From the IMG/VR virus record IMGVR_UViG_3300027752_000081, positions 1 through 27,990 of that record: 27,990 nucleotides of DNA. One strand, 5' to 3'. The notes under the pieces are model-generated. The model saw nothing but the letters and a program-made list of their open reading frames with translations. It did no database searches and was not told the DNA's origin. The translations under genes and the position numbers were made by a program. Of this stretch, positions 1 through 8,524 are shown one piece after another. The stretch is from a virus. The stretch's first letter is position 1. Every line of letters begins with the position of its first letter.

Positions 1-1587
1 ATCAGCAAAGTTAGTTACTGCAGTTAAGTTATTAGCAACTGTAGTTACATTACCTGATATCCCTGCGACTGAGGTAACATTAGAGCTAATCCCTGCAACT
101 GTTGTTACGTTAGCAGACACACCTGCGACTGTATTAATATTGGTTGCATTACCTGCTACAGATGTCACATTAGCATCTATGCCAGCTACTGTATTAACAT
201 TTGCAATATTAGTTGATACCACACCGATATCAGTAGCATCTGCTGCTACAGCATTTATATTGGTAGCATTAGCTACAACAGCATTAATGTTTGTGCTATT
301 ACCAGCAACAGAGGTTATATTACTACTAATGTCTGCTAGAGTATCCATATCACTAACAATAGCAGTTGTACCTAGAGTATTCATATCAGCTACAGCATCT
401 ACTGTACCTAATCTACCAATCTCAGTTGCCACACCAGCAACAGATGTTACATTAGTATTGTTCCCTGCTACTGTAGTAACATTACTAGAAATCCCTGCAA
501 CTGTTTGAATTGCATCTGTTGCATCAGTACCATCTTCAATATCTGCAAGGGTTTGAATGTCTGCACTAATTCCAGCTAATGTACCAATATCTGTACCATC
601 ATTAGCTACTGTAGTAACATTAGCCGCAATACCAGATACTGTACTAACAGCAGAAGATATCCCTGCTACTGTACCAATGTCTGAGCCATCTGCTGCTACT
701 GTAGTAACATCAGAAGCTATTCCAGCTACAGTTGTTACATTAGATGATACCCCTGCTACTGTAGTAACATTAGCTGAAATACCTGAAACAGTATTAATAT
801 TTGTATTGTTATTAGCAACAGTAGTTACATTAGCATTAATACCTGCCACTGTAGAAACATCAGAAGTAATACCAGCAACTGTAGTTACATTTGAAGAAAC
901 ACTTGAAACATTTGATACTGCAGAGCTTATGCCAGCTACAGTATTTACTGCACTAGATATCCCAGCAACAGTACCAATATCTGTACCATCATTAGCTACA
1001 GTTGTTACATTTGCACTTATACCAGATACAGTGGTGACATCACTACTAATACCTGCAACAGTACTAACATTAGCACTAATACCTGAAACAGTATTAATAT
1101 GTGCTTGTTCTGCTGAAGTAGGTTTAGTTGCTAACCATACTGTATTACCTAAGTCATAAACTTTTAAAGTATTACTTGTTGTATTAAAGTATAAAGCACC
1201 ATCAAGTAAAGTATTACTATCATTATCTGTTGTAGGGTCTGCACTTTTAGAACCTAAATACCTATCATCAAAGTTATCTAGTAAAGTTTCTGTATTACTT
1301 TGTGCTAATTCTGCTGCAACTTTAGCTGTAACTGCGTCAGTAGATGCAGAGACTGCTGTATTTTTTAATGCATCTAGTTGTAAAAGTGCTTGACTTGTTT
1401 GTGTATCTAAGTTTGTTTGATCTTCAGTTTGAAAGACACTACCTTGGCCTGATGATGATGCTACAGAAACAGGGCTAACAGAAGAACTAGTTGCACTAGA
1501 AGAGACAACATCTATTTGTAGTTCATCTAAAGAAGTTTCAAAAACTCCACCTTGGGAGTTGTTTGAAGAAATGGTAGGATCAGACAT
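1..1587 (-). CDS. Tail fibre protein with decapeptide repeats (3' end beyond window)
   Basis: The frame is open from the ATG at 1587 through 529 codons to the left edge with no stop, so the C-terminus is missing. A Shine-Dalgarno-like AAGGGA lies about 10 nt upstream. Residues 1-110 are Ser/Thr/Gln-rich and probably attach to the tail. Residues about 110-155 carry FDDRYLGSKSADPTTDND followed by GALYFNTTSNTLKVYD, a motif I recognise from many marine phage tail fibres. From about residue 165 to the edge the chain is almost entirely ten-residue repeats of the type NVTTVAGISS or NINTVAGNAT (30 nt period), more than 30 units with two short interruptions. Repeats of this kind in fibres are thought to form elongated rods; that fold is inference here. 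Receptor specificity would sit in the unseen C-terminus. It is the last visible gene of the minus-strand structural operon, 17 nt after the adaptor gene. Confidence 0.85.
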   Translation of the reverse strand, partial: MSDPTISSNNSQGGVFETSLDELQIDVVSSSATSSSVSPVSVASSSGQGSVFQTEDQTNLDTQTSQALLQLDALKNTAVSASTDAVTAKVAAELAQSNTETLLDNFDDRYLGSKSADPTTDNDSNTLLDGALYFNTTSNTLKVYDLGNTVWLATKPTSAEQAHINTVSGISANVSTVAGISSDVTTVSGISANVTTVANDGTDIGTVAGISSAVNTVAGISSAVSNVSSVSSNVTTVAGITSDVSTVAGINANVTTVANNNTNINTVSGISANVTTVAGVSSNVTTVAGIASDVTTVAADGSDIGTVAGISSAVSTVSGIAANVTTVANDGTDIGTLAGISADIQTLADIEDGTDATDAIQTVAGISSNVTTVAGNNTNVTSVAGVATEIGRLGTVDAVADMNTLGTTAIVSDMDTLADISSNITSVAGNSTNINAVVANATNINAVAADATDIGVVSTNIANVNTVAGIDANVTSVAGNATNINTVAGVSANVTTVAGISSNVTSVAGISGNVTTVANNLTAVTNFAD

Positions 1588-1604
1588 AAGATAATATCCC
1601 TTAG

Positions 1605-2555
1605 TTAAATTAAATTATTTCCATTAAAATTAACTTGAACATTACCACCAGAAGATTTTCTTTTTCTTTCTTCTGTGTTTAATTCATTAATCTCTGCGGA
1701 AAATAAGCTAGCGTATTGAGTAGCGGATTCAGGTTCTGCTAAATAAAAGAAGACTTCTGCTAAAGCACCATTTAATAATACTCTTTCATTTTGATCTTTT
1801 AACCAATTAGAAACTTCTGCACCATAATAAGATTTTGTTACTATTGTTCTTTCTTGTAATGCAGGGGCTGCAGGTATATCCCCATCTGCAACTGTTGCTT
1901 CATAATAAACAGTTGATTGAACCACATCACTTAAAGTATATTGTACTTTTTTAAGATTAGTAGTACTTACTGTAGCACCTGTAGCTAAATTAGTAGGTGC
2001 TGGATTTGCAACAGTAGCTTCTACTATATATGATTCACTTATGTTTGCATTAGCAGCAGTTACATCATAACGTGCAGATAAGTCATAAAGTCTTTTATAA
2101 TAGTAAAGTTCTACTGATGACTCTGTACCATTAGCAGAGTTGTTTTGAAACCCCGGAGATAAAAGAATATTATTTCCTTTCCTTGTCCAATAAGCTAATG
2201 AACTATACTTCTCAGCATACATATCATAAAATGTTCTGATATCTGTTTTTTCATTAAAGACCCGTGTTGTTTGGTTATTACTTCCAATACCACGAATCTG
2301 TATAAATTCTATAAGGTTACTAGGAATATTTAATGAGGTAATCGAGATACCACCATTATTAGAACTAGATGTGTTTGCAGCTAACACCTCAGAAGTGTAG
2401 CTGACTGTTTGTTCCAATGGAGGAACACGAAGATGACGATAAGATTTGTCTGCAGCATAGGTTAAACAATCACCAATAATTGCATCAGATAAAACCTCTT
2501 CATCTCTATTTGACCAATTTCGGACTAATCCTATTAGGTCATTATAACTTCTCAT
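1605..2555 (-). CDS. Head-tail adaptor protein (SU10 adaptor-like)
   Basis: A 316-residue protein starting MRSYNDLIGLVRNWSNRDEE, followed by a mostly helical N-terminal part with CLTYAADKSYRHLRVPPLE. This resembles phage adaptor proteins of the SU10 type, which form the ring between portal and tail. The C-terminal part (LNGALAEVFFYLAEPESATQ) also fits that family. A beta-rich Ala/Thr/Val segment in the middle (about residues 165-235) makes it longer than the 200-residue members I know of and may be an inserted domain. The TTG at 2570 would extend the protein by five residues, but GGGAGG lies just inside that stretch, ideally placed for the ATG at 2555, so I chose 2555. Its position after the capsid gene and before the fibre supports the call. 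Family assignment is from memory of the pattern, not from a search. Confidence 0.6.
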   Translation of the reverse strand: MRSYNDLIGLVRNWSNRDEEVLSDAIIGDCLTYAADKSYRHLRVPPLEQTVSYTSEVLAANTSSSNNGGISITSLNIPSNLIEFIQIRGIGSNNQTTRVFNEKTDIRTFYDMYAEKYSSLAYWTRKGNNILLSPGFQNNSANGTESSVELYYYKRLYDLSARYDVTAANANISESYIVEATVANPAPTNLATGATVSTTNLKKVQYTLSDVVQSTVYYEATVADGDIPAAPALQERTIVTKSYYGAEVSNWLKDQNERVLLNGALAEVFFYLAEPESATQYASLFSAEINELNTEERKRKSSGGNVQVNFNGNNLI

Positions 2556-2576
2556 AGTTGTTCCTCCCAATAAGGA

Positions 2577-2909
2577 TTAGTACGACAATAAATATGCGTA
2601 CTCTGATTTAATAATATTTTTAAACTTTGTCATTAATGTTTTATCTTGCATTGTCTCAGGCTTATGTATATCAATTCCATATTTACTAAGGATATCAATA
2701 GCTACAATATCAGGTATGGTTGCAAACTTCTTATAGCCAATATCTTTTCGTTGACCATTGTCCCTTTCTTGTTTTGCTTTTTCAAGAAAAGGTTTTTCAT
2801 CTTGTTCAACTACCCACGTAGAATCACCTTTTGCTGCACCTGAAGTATACTCAAATGTCCCCTTAAGAGAACCGGGACTCATCTTATCCCCTACTTTCCA
2901 CTTTGCCAT
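2577..2909 (-). CDS. Conserved small phage protein in structural operon
   Basis: A 110-residue protein preceded by AAGGA about 8 nt before the ATG. It is Lys-rich and soluble, with no membrane segment. The N-terminal half (MAKWKVGDKMSPGSLKGTFE) looks like a small beta domain. The C-terminal half (ATIPDIVAIDILSKYGIDIH, then IIKSEYAYLL) is helical and resembles small proteins seen between capsid and tail genes of marine podoviruses. I cannot assign a function; a minor virion or tail-assembly role follows only from position. It sits 21 nt before the adaptor gene and 9 nt after the preceding gene. Confidence 0.75.
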   Translation of the reverse strand: MAKWKVGDKMSPGSLKGTFEYTSGAAKGDSTWVVEQDEKPFLEKAKQERDNGQRKDIGYKKFATIPDIVAIDILSKYGIDIHKPETMQDKTLMTKFKNIIKSEYAYLLSY

Positions 2910-2918
2910 ATTAAATCC

Positions 2919-3119
2919 TTAAGCTGCTGAAACTTGAACAAATCTACCTGACTTGCCAATAAAACCTAATACCGGATTTGCAATTGAAACTGCACTTCCC
3001 GTACCATAAAAATTCGCTGTGTTAATAGAATACCCACCAGCTGATACAGCGGCTTCTTTCCATGAACAATTGTCTGCTGGATATATTACCGCAGTACTAG
3101 TACTTTTAATAACTAACAT
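2919..3119 (-). CDS. Small protein of unknown function
   Basis: A 66-residue protein with GGGAG about 9 nt upstream of its ATG. It starts MLVIKSTSTAVIYPADNCSW and is rich in Ala, Ser, Val and Gly, so it is probably a small beta-rich protein, possibly a virion decoration or connector component. No motif is recognised. It is the first gene after the terminator that follows the major capsid gene, so its expression would depend on read-through or a separate promoter. Confidence 0.65.
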   Translation of the reverse strand: MLVIKSTSTAVIYPADNCSWKEAAVSAGGYSINTANFYGTGSAVSIANPVLGFIGKSGRFVQVSAA

Positions 3120-3142
3120 AAATTATTACTCCCAAATAATTT

Positions 3143-3170
3143 AAAAAAAAGAAGGGGACATAAAGTCCCC
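3143..3170 (-). terminator. Rho-independent terminator after the major capsid gene
   Basis: Reading the minus strand, GGGGAC, a five-base loop and GTCCCC form a perfect 6 bp stem (3154-3170), followed within three bases by eight T residues (3143-3150). It lies 13 nt after the capsid stop codon. A partial terminator here would yield more capsid transcript than downstream connector and fibre transcript, a usual arrangement in phage structural operons. Confidence 0.85.
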
Positions 3171-3182
3171 CTCTGCTAGGTC

Positions 3183-4328
3183 TTACTCAAGACCATAGAT
3201 AGCACCGCAACCTTTAGGGTTACGAACTTCTAGTGTTGTTTCTTCAATCATCATTCCGACAGTTGAATCACCTTTTTGACCAACGTCTACTTCTGTGAGT
3301 GGACGTAGTGTAGCAACATTAAACCACATTGGATCATAGATCAATGCAGCAAAGTCAGCTACATCAGGACGACCTGTTCCAGTGTGAGCAACATTGTTTT
3401 CACCCTTAACTGCGACAACATTTGAAAGACCCATGATGTAGTTAGGAACTACCATGATATCTCCAAAGTCTGACATGTACACATCAACTGATTGACGAAG
3501 TTTTCCGTCACCATCAATGTTTCTACGAACACCTGTATCTCCAACCATTAGGTCAGAGAAATCACGGCGAAGCTTTGGTGACAACATAATACGAGTTGCC
3601 TTTCCACCTTCTTGGTAGATTTTCTGCATGACCGAATCAATATTAGCTAGAGCTAAAGGATCACGATCAGGGGCAGTACCTGCGCCAGCAATAGTAGAAC
3701 GAATCTGAGAGATACCAGCATTGTCAGTACCTGCTGCAGTTCCAGCTGCTGAAGGAGCTTGGTACTCACCAAGATAATCTACAGTAGCCGCTGATTGGAT
3801 ATACGCTTGGAATCCACCAGCAGTACGAGTACCTGCGCCACTTGCAACGTTATAAGAATGAACCATGTCAAACTCAACGTCACGGCGAAGTTCTGTTCCA
3901 CGCTTTTTAAGTTGGTAAGCATACTCATCAGCAACACCAGCCTGATCGACTGCACGGCGAGTACCGGATACAGCAATAGACTTACCATTGATTTGAGTGT
4001 AGTTACCTAAGCGTGAGCGAAGTGGACCAACAAGATGAGCACCAGCGACATAGTCACCTGCGCCTGTGTCTCCCGGTGTGACGTAATCTGTACCTTCAGC
4101 CAACTTAGAGTTGCCCGGAGTTGCCAGTTCGTCTGTTTGCCACTCATGGTAAATAGCCGTAGCTTTTGCTTTACCGATAGAAGAGAGAAAGGGTGTCTCT
4201 TCACGAGTGATCATAGTGATAAAATTTGCCAAGTCTTCACGTTGTGAAACGTCTGCATTATTGCGACCTGAAGTTACGTCTGCCTGAGCACGACCCGTGG
4301 ATACGCCACGACCTGCAACGATTGCCAT
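3183..4328 (-). CDS. Major capsid protein (SU10-like, DUF5309 type)
   Basis: A 381-residue protein. After a short N-terminal arm it carries EDLANFITMITREETPFLSS and then a match to IGKAKATAIYHEWQTDEL, the signature I associate with the SU10-type major capsid family (HK97 fold). The length fits. Residues about 120-160 (GTRRAVDQAG, ELRRDVEFDM) fit the spine-helix region, and the C-terminal part (DPMWFNVATLRPLTEVDVGQ, KGCGAIYGLE) fits the end of such proteins. The gene follows a scaffold-type gene by 37 nt and is followed by a strong terminator. The DNA looks more GC-rich than its neighbours, as expected for a highly expressed gene. Confidence 0.88.
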   Translation of the reverse strand: MAIVAGRGVSTGRAQADVTSGRNNADVSQREDLANFITMITREETPFLSSIGKAKATAIYHEWQTDELATPGNSKLAEGTDYVTPGDTGAGDYVAGAHLVGPLRSRLGNYTQINGKSIAVSGTRRAVDQAGVADEYAYQLKKRGTELRRDVEFDMVHSYNVASGAGTRTAGGFQAYIQSAATVDYLGEYQAPSAAGTAAGTDNAGISQIRSTIAGAGTAPDRDPLALANIDSVMQKIYQEGGKATRIMLSPKLRRDFSDLMVGDTGVRRNIDGDGKLRQSVDVYMSDFGDIMVVPNYIMGLSNVVAVKGENNVAHTGTGRPDVADFAALIYDPMWFNVATLRPLTEVDVGQKGDSTVGMMIEETTLEVRNPKGCGAIYGLE

Positions 4329-4365
4329 TGTTATTGTTCTCCGATATAAGAAATATTGTTAATTG

Positions 4366-5454
4366 TTAATTACCTAAAGATCGGGAAGCAAGTTGTTTTA
4401 GAAAAGCCATTTGATCGTCATTAGATGAGTCTGATTTAAAAGCTCTCGCTTTAACCATAGCATCTTGATCTGATTGCGCTTTTGTTGAAGATTTAGCTTT
4501 TTTAATTGGAACTTTTTTACTAGGCGTAGACTTGCGTTTAGCTTGTCCTTTTGTTACACCTTGTTTTAAAAGACGATAATCATTTACAAATTTAACCATA
4601 ACAGGATCTACGACAGTGTCGAGAACCTCTTCTGCAATACCTTCAGTGAGAGCAAACTCTCTAATTTCTAAAGCTATTGTTTCATTAAATCCGGGGATGT
4701 ATTGGTCTATACTAGTATTAAAATATTCTAAAGCTTCATTCCAATAACCTTCATTGATATTGTCTTGTTGCTGTTCAATATTTTTTACTAGACCTTCCCG
4801 TGTTTTACGTGCTTTCCAATAATTTTGTTGTGCTATTTCACGTTGATCTTTCAATTCGGAAAGTTCAAAAGTGTCACCATCTGCACGAGCTTTACTAATT
4901 TTAGCTTCAATGTCATGGTATGCTTTTGCGAAATTTTGTTCTCCATTAAGAAGCACAGCTGCACTTGCTTGACCAAGCTTGTTGATCTCAGTAAGCTGTG
5001 TTTCACGCTCGGCTTCTAACTCCTTACGAGCTTCACCTAACTCTCGACCCTTGTTAGAAAGAGATTGTTCAGTAGAGTAACCTTTAATAAGATCACTAAA
5101 AGATACTTCTTGTTCTTTGCCATCTATTTTGACAATAACTTTTGCATCTAAGTCTAAATCTTCCGTAGAGTAAACAGCAGTCTCTTGGGTAGCCGCAGCA
5201 TCCTCATCTTCTGTTTCTTCATCTTCGTATCCAACTTCTTCTTCATCTCCATTAACGACTTCATCAGATCCATATGGGTCTTCCGTATCTGATTCAGACG
5301 GGCCAACTTCAGGAATCTCTTCATCGGGTAGCGATTCGGCAACAAATTGTGATTGCGCCATAACAGCATCCAAGAGTTCATTTTCAGTTAGACCATTGTT
5401 TACTTCCGCAGGAATGTCATCCGTATTGGGTAGAGATTCTTTTGCTTCAGCCAT
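4366..5454 (-). CDS. Head scaffolding protein
   Basis: A 362-residue protein without membrane segments. Residues 1-95 are strikingly acidic (runs of Asp/Glu such as GDEEEVGYEDEETEDEDAAA). Residues about 100-120 form a short motif (VIVKIDGKEQEVSFSDLIKG) seen in phage scaffold proteins. Residues about 130-240 are a long charged coiled coil (GRELGEARKELEAERETQ). The C-terminal 70 residues are basic and Lys/Ser-rich (KRKSTPSKKVPIKKAKSS). An acidic start, helical centre and basic capsid-binding tail just upstream of the capsid gene is the scaffold layout. No protease motif is visible. Confidence 0.8.
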   Translation of the reverse strand: MAEAKESLPNTDDIPAEVNNGLTENELLDAVMAQSQFVAESLPDEEIPEVGPSESDTEDPYGSDEVVNGDEEEVGYEDEETEDEDAAATQETAVYSTEDLDLDAKVIVKIDGKEQEVSFSDLIKGYSTEQSLSNKGRELGEARKELEAERETQLTEINKLGQASAAVLLNGEQNFAKAYHDIEAKISKARADGDTFELSELKDQREIAQQNYWKARKTREGLVKNIEQQQDNINEGYWNEALEYFNTSIDQYIPGFNETIALEIREFALTEGIAEEVLDTVVDPVMVKFVNDYRLLKQGVTKGQAKRKSTPSKKVPIKKAKSSTKAQSDQDAMVKARAFKSDSSNDDQMAFLKQLASRSLGN

Positions 5455-5466
5455 AATATTTTATCC

Positions 5467-5700
5467 TCAATTATTTGTAGTTGATGTTTTTGCTGTAGGT
5501 TTAGTTACAGTTTTTTTAATTGGCTCTTCTACTTTTAGTTTAGAATTACCATCATCATAACGATCCTTTAATGAGTATAGTGACACTAAAGTTTCTGCAT
5601 TCATTTTTGTTTTACCGGGGCTACGCATAGAGTCGTACTCCAGTAAATTAATCATATCTTGTATATTTTTGATAACTTTTACGTAATCAATCGTTCTCAT
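5467..5700 (-). CDS. Small protein of unknown function
   Basis: A 77-residue protein lying between the scaffold gene and a small upstream gene that it overlaps by 14 nt. The first 50 residues look helical (VIKNIQDMINLLEYDSMRSP, LVSLYSLKDRYDD); the last 25 are Lys/Thr-rich and probably disordered (KKTVTKPTAKTSTTNN). No known motif. TGGAGGACAACA just before the ATG gives a good ribosome site. A role in head assembly is inferred only from position. Confidence 0.65.
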   Translation of the reverse strand: MRTIDYVKVIKNIQDMINLLEYDSMRSPGKTKMNAETLVSLYSLKDRYDDGNSKLKVEEPIKKTVTKPTAKTSTTNN

Positions 5701-5998
5701 TGTTGTCCTCCATGAACTTTATATTCTTACCTAGCATTTCATACTCTACTAGTTTTTGACGAACATCACCTAATGACAAAGCAGAGTTATAAATAAACTC
5801 TCTTGTCTTAGTCTCATGTGGTTCAGTCTTTAACCAATGCATAAAATATGTTACTAGCAGTTCACCGTAAGCGTCATCAAAAAACTCTTGACGTTCTTTA
5901 GATGCAAAGGCTGCATTTACTAATGCTTCTTTTGCTAACACATCGGGATGAATTTTATTACCCAGAACCTTCTCGCCTGACTTCCTATATTTTTCCAT
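5687..5998 (-). CDS. Small protein of unknown function
   Basis: A 103-residue, mostly helical, charged protein starting one base after the portal stop codon. It contains VLAKEALVNAAFASKERQEF and later LLVTYFMHWLKTEPHE; the end is acidic (MEDNNEND). No motif I can name. Its placement between portal and scaffold suggests a head-morphogenesis partner, but that is inference. Confidence 0.65.
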   Translation of the reverse strand: MEKYRKSGEKVLGNKIHPDVLAKEALVNAAFASKERQEFFDDAYGELLVTYFMHWLKTEPHETKTREFIYNSALSLGDVRQKLVEYEMLGKNIKFMEDNNEND

Positions 5999-5999
5999 A

Positions 6000-8183
6000 T
6001 TAACCCTGTGGTCCTTCCATTTGTGGTGGACCCTGTTGTTGTGCGGCCTGTGGTGGGGCCATGATTTGTTTAACTATATTAAGTATAGCGTCAAAGTTTG
6101 GATGCTCCTCTAGGGTTGCACCTTCTTTTACAGACTTAATATTTAGATCAGCCCACTCTTGATAATGCCTATCAATAGCTACTGCCATCTGACGAGAGTT
6201 ATCATCTAAAGTGTTACGAGCTTGAGCCTTAGTGTACGTGACATTAGCTTCTTGTAAACCAATATCTGCTTGAGCTTTTGCTAACTCCATTTGTTTAGCT
6301 TGTTCTGCTTGTTTAGCTTGTTGTTCCATTGCCTTAGCTGCTTTTTCTTTAAACTCATCTTCTGTATAATCTACAAAGAAATCATTAGAGTCTAAACCCA
6401 TAGCTTCTACCAGTTGTGTAACCACATTAGCTGGAGCTTCTGGTTTAATTATTAAGCCTACACCCTGCGCTTTTAATGCAGGTAGTATTTCTTGACCTAA
6501 AGATCTAAGCTTTTGAATTTTGTTTTGATTAGAATTTTCACCAATATCTACAAATATTTCACATTCAAGATTATGAGGGAGATCAGCTGGATTAATTGTA
6601 GAGAACGAGTGGGCTACTTTACAAGTAACTTTTTCATTCATACACTTACGTAAAGTGTGGTAGACACCCAGACATAATCTTTTAAATCCTGTTTCTGCAA
6701 ACCTTCTAGCAACTTGTTGAATACGTTTTTGTGATGCAGATTGTACTGCCGCCATTTTTTGTTCTGAATTACCAGAGACATACAACGTATCATTTAAACC
6801 TTGCGCTGCCTTAGACATACCTGTGGCTTGTTCCTTAACCATCTGTAGATGCTCAAGTAAAGGCACAGTACCTGTAGCCATAGCTTCAGGAACCATAGCA
6901 GACACGGCATTGTTAGGGTTGCCGTTGGTTGGTATGATTTGTTTTGGTTTCATATTTTGCAATGCACTAAAGTCTACAACATTTGGATCTGCAAGTTTTG
7001 GAGAATAGTTTGTAAGATATGTGTTTTCAACAAACCCTCTTAGAATTGCTGTAGATGCTAAAGTAGATGAGCGAGTGAAATCAGCAATGGATAATCCATA
7101 AAACTCAAATGGTATATTAATAGGGGACAAAGAAGCAAGGGGGACCATGTCCACATCTTCTTCTAATAGCACATGGCTACCTGCTATAATAAATCTTTTA
7201 AGCTCTGCAATACCATCACCATCACGATCAATACGTAACCAACATTCAGTTACAGTAACTTCACGGTTTGCTTCAAGCGGTGTTAGGTCTAGACTAGCAG
7301 AACCTTGCCAGTACTCTTGACCTGTAATAAGTTTTCTTGCAGCAACATCCTCAGTGTATCGAGAGTTGCTGTTCCAATTATTTGATCCTAATGCATCCCA
7401 ATCGTTTTCAGTAAGAGACTCAGACATCTCAGGCCACATCTTACGCATCTCTGAACGAGTGTAAGTAGATTGAAGACCAATGAATTCTGCATCCTCAATA
7501 GAGGAAGCCTCTCTAGATATTCTAAAACTTTCTGGGGGAATAAGTTCTAATTTAACTTTTGACTTATTTATTTTTCTACGTAGACGTACATCTACATAAA
7601 CAATTTCAGCCTCTCCATTTTGTAGTACATCATTTTCAAAATTTAAATCACCAACAATTTCAAGACTATCATCTGCTAGTATTTCATCAAGCTTATCTGA
7701 ATTAATCTTTTCGTATTCTTCAAAGATATACTCATAATCTTCTACGTAATCCCAACGAATGATCCCATTCTTCCATAGTAAAGCACATTTCATCCATGAC
7801 TCTAGTATAGACCAACCATCATTCTGTTTAAAAAGACAATAGTTAACAAGTAATGATGCATCTTTGGCAGACTTAAAAGCCCCCGGAGTATCATTGTAAG
7901 GTACAAAACGAGCTAGTCTTTGGTTGTTTAAAAACAAATCAGACAAAATTGCAGCATAAGCTTCTACTGTTTCTGTAGTAGATGTATCTACAATGCTTGA
8001 AACCCCTTGGGGAGACAAGTGTCCTGCAGGAATACCTGCGTATTCGTAAGTACTTTTAACTCTTTCATAAGCTAGATCAGAGGAATTCAGCCAATCACCT
8101 ACAGAGTTTTGAACTCCTGATTCAATTAAATTAATTAGCTGCTCATCTGTAACTTTTTCTTTATAGCCATAACGAGCCGCCAT
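6000..8183 (-). CDS. Portal protein (P22-like)
   Basis: A 727-residue protein of the size expected for a P22/SU10-type portal, the dodecameric ring through which DNA is packaged. The N-terminal half carries helical wing segments (SSDLAYERVKSTYEYAGIPA). The central part holds VTECWLRIDRDGDGIAELKR and FYGLSIADFTRSSTLASTAI, typical of this family. The segment LLEHLQMVKEQATGMSKAAQ is a stem or clip-type helix, and the stretch from about residue 620 is an Ala/Gln/Lys-rich coiled coil (AAKAMEQQAKQAEQAKQMEL) like a P22 barrel helix. The end is Pro/Gln-rich. Its ATG overlaps the stop of the 47-residue gene upstream (TAATG), suggesting coupled translation. Confidence 0.88.
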   Translation of the reverse strand: MAARYGYKEKVTDEQLINLIESGVQNSVGDWLNSSDLAYERVKSTYEYAGIPAGHLSPQGVSSIVDTSTTETVEAYAAILSDLFLNNQRLARFVPYNDTPGAFKSAKDASLLVNYCLFKQNDGWSILESWMKCALLWKNGIIRWDYVEDYEYIFEEYEKINSDKLDEILADDSLEIVGDLNFENDVLQNGEAEIVYVDVRLRRKINKSKVKLELIPPESFRISREASSIEDAEFIGLQSTYTRSEMRKMWPEMSESLTENDWDALGSNNWNSNSRYTEDVAARKLITGQEYWQGSASLDLTPLEANREVTVTECWLRIDRDGDGIAELKRFIIAGSHVLLEEDVDMVPLASLSPINIPFEFYGLSIADFTRSSTLASTAILRGFVENTYLTNYSPKLADPNVVDFSALQNMKPKQIIPTNGNPNNAVSAMVPEAMATGTVPLLEHLQMVKEQATGMSKAAQGLNDTLYVSGNSEQKMAAVQSASQKRIQQVARRFAETGFKRLCLGVYHTLRKCMNEKVTCKVAHSFSTINPADLPHNLECEIFVDIGENSNQNKIQKLRSLGQEILPALKAQGVGLIIKPEAPANVVTQLVEAMGLDSNDFFVDYTEDEFKEKAAKAMEQQAKQAEQAKQMELAKAQADIGLQEANVTYTKAQARNTLDDNSRQMAVAIDRHYQEWADLNIKSVKEGATLEEHPNFDAILNIVKQIMAPPQAAQQQGPPQMEGPQG

Positions 8184-8326
8184 TATTTATAACCCCCTTT
8201 TGTGGGGATTGGTTTTGAACCCATTAGGTTTTCAGCAGTGTAAGCTCCAGCCTTGGGCAGTTCCCTTGGCTTTACTTGTTTTCCTTTCCCTTTAGTTTCA
8301 GGGAGTGGTTGTATAAATCGAGACAT
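8183..8326 (-). CDS. 47-residue protein coupled to portal
   Basis: A short frame starting at an ATG with AGGAAG 7 nt upstream and ending in TAATG shared with the portal start. The product begins MSRFIQPLPETKGKGKQV and ends KPIPTKGGYK; it is basic, Lys/Pro/Gly-rich, without a membrane segment. The good ribosome site, the exact overlap with portal and the location in the head operon support a real gene. I do not recognise a family. It could be a small head protein or a leader that sets portal translation. Confidence 0.65.
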   Translation of the reverse strand: MSRFIQPLPETKGKGKQVKPRELPKAGAYTAENLMGSKPIPTKGGYK

Positions 8327-8375
8327 TCTATCTTCCTATCTATCTATCATCTATGAGTTAAATTTGTGTAAGCCC

Positions 8376-8449
8376 TATAAAAGTGCCTTGATATGGCAGC
8401 AAGTCTAGACATAACAATTTTTAAGCTGGTACGTCAAGACACTTTTATA
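8376..8449 (-). other. Long RNA hairpin, 16 paired positions
   Basis: On the minus strand TATAAAAGTGTCTTGA pairs with TCAAGGCACTTTTATA over all 16 positions, 15 Watson-Crick and one U.G. An inner CAGC/GCTG pairing shortens the loop further. On the plus strand the U.G becomes a C-A mismatch, so the pairing fits an RNA read in the direction of the structural operon better than a plus-strand RNA or a perfect DNA palindrome. Confidence 0.7.
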
Positions 8450-8485
8450 AAGCCTGTGCGAACTTTGTTCCGGTAATGAAGAGAA

Positions 8486-8524
8486 CACCCGAAGGTGGCA
8501 TAGTTTCTTCCTTTAGCTATGCCA
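8486..8524 (-). other. Adjacent hairpins, one with a UUCG tetraloop
   Basis: On the minus strand TGGCATAG (8517-8524) pairs with CTATGCCA (8496-8503), and CACC-TTCG-GGTG (8486-8497) forms the very stable C(UUCG)G loop. They share two bases, so they may stack or compete. UUCG hairpins are known from other phages as mRNA stabilising or terminating elements; only a weakly T-rich stretch follows, so terminator function is doubtful. Confidence 0.6.

Noticed and set aside
140-1159. Open plus-strand frames at 140-508 and 557-1159
   Set aside because: They are antisense to the decapeptide repeats of the fibre gene; the repeat codons leave the opposite strand open by composition. No ribosome sites and low-complexity products.
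8347-8412. 21-codon minus-strand frame in the same intergenic region
   Set aside because: No ribosome site, and it is mostly within the long hairpin.
8445-8501. 18-codon frame on the minus strand with AAAGGAAG before its ATG
   Set aside because: Too short to support alone and its start lies within a hairpin; kept only as part of the structured region.
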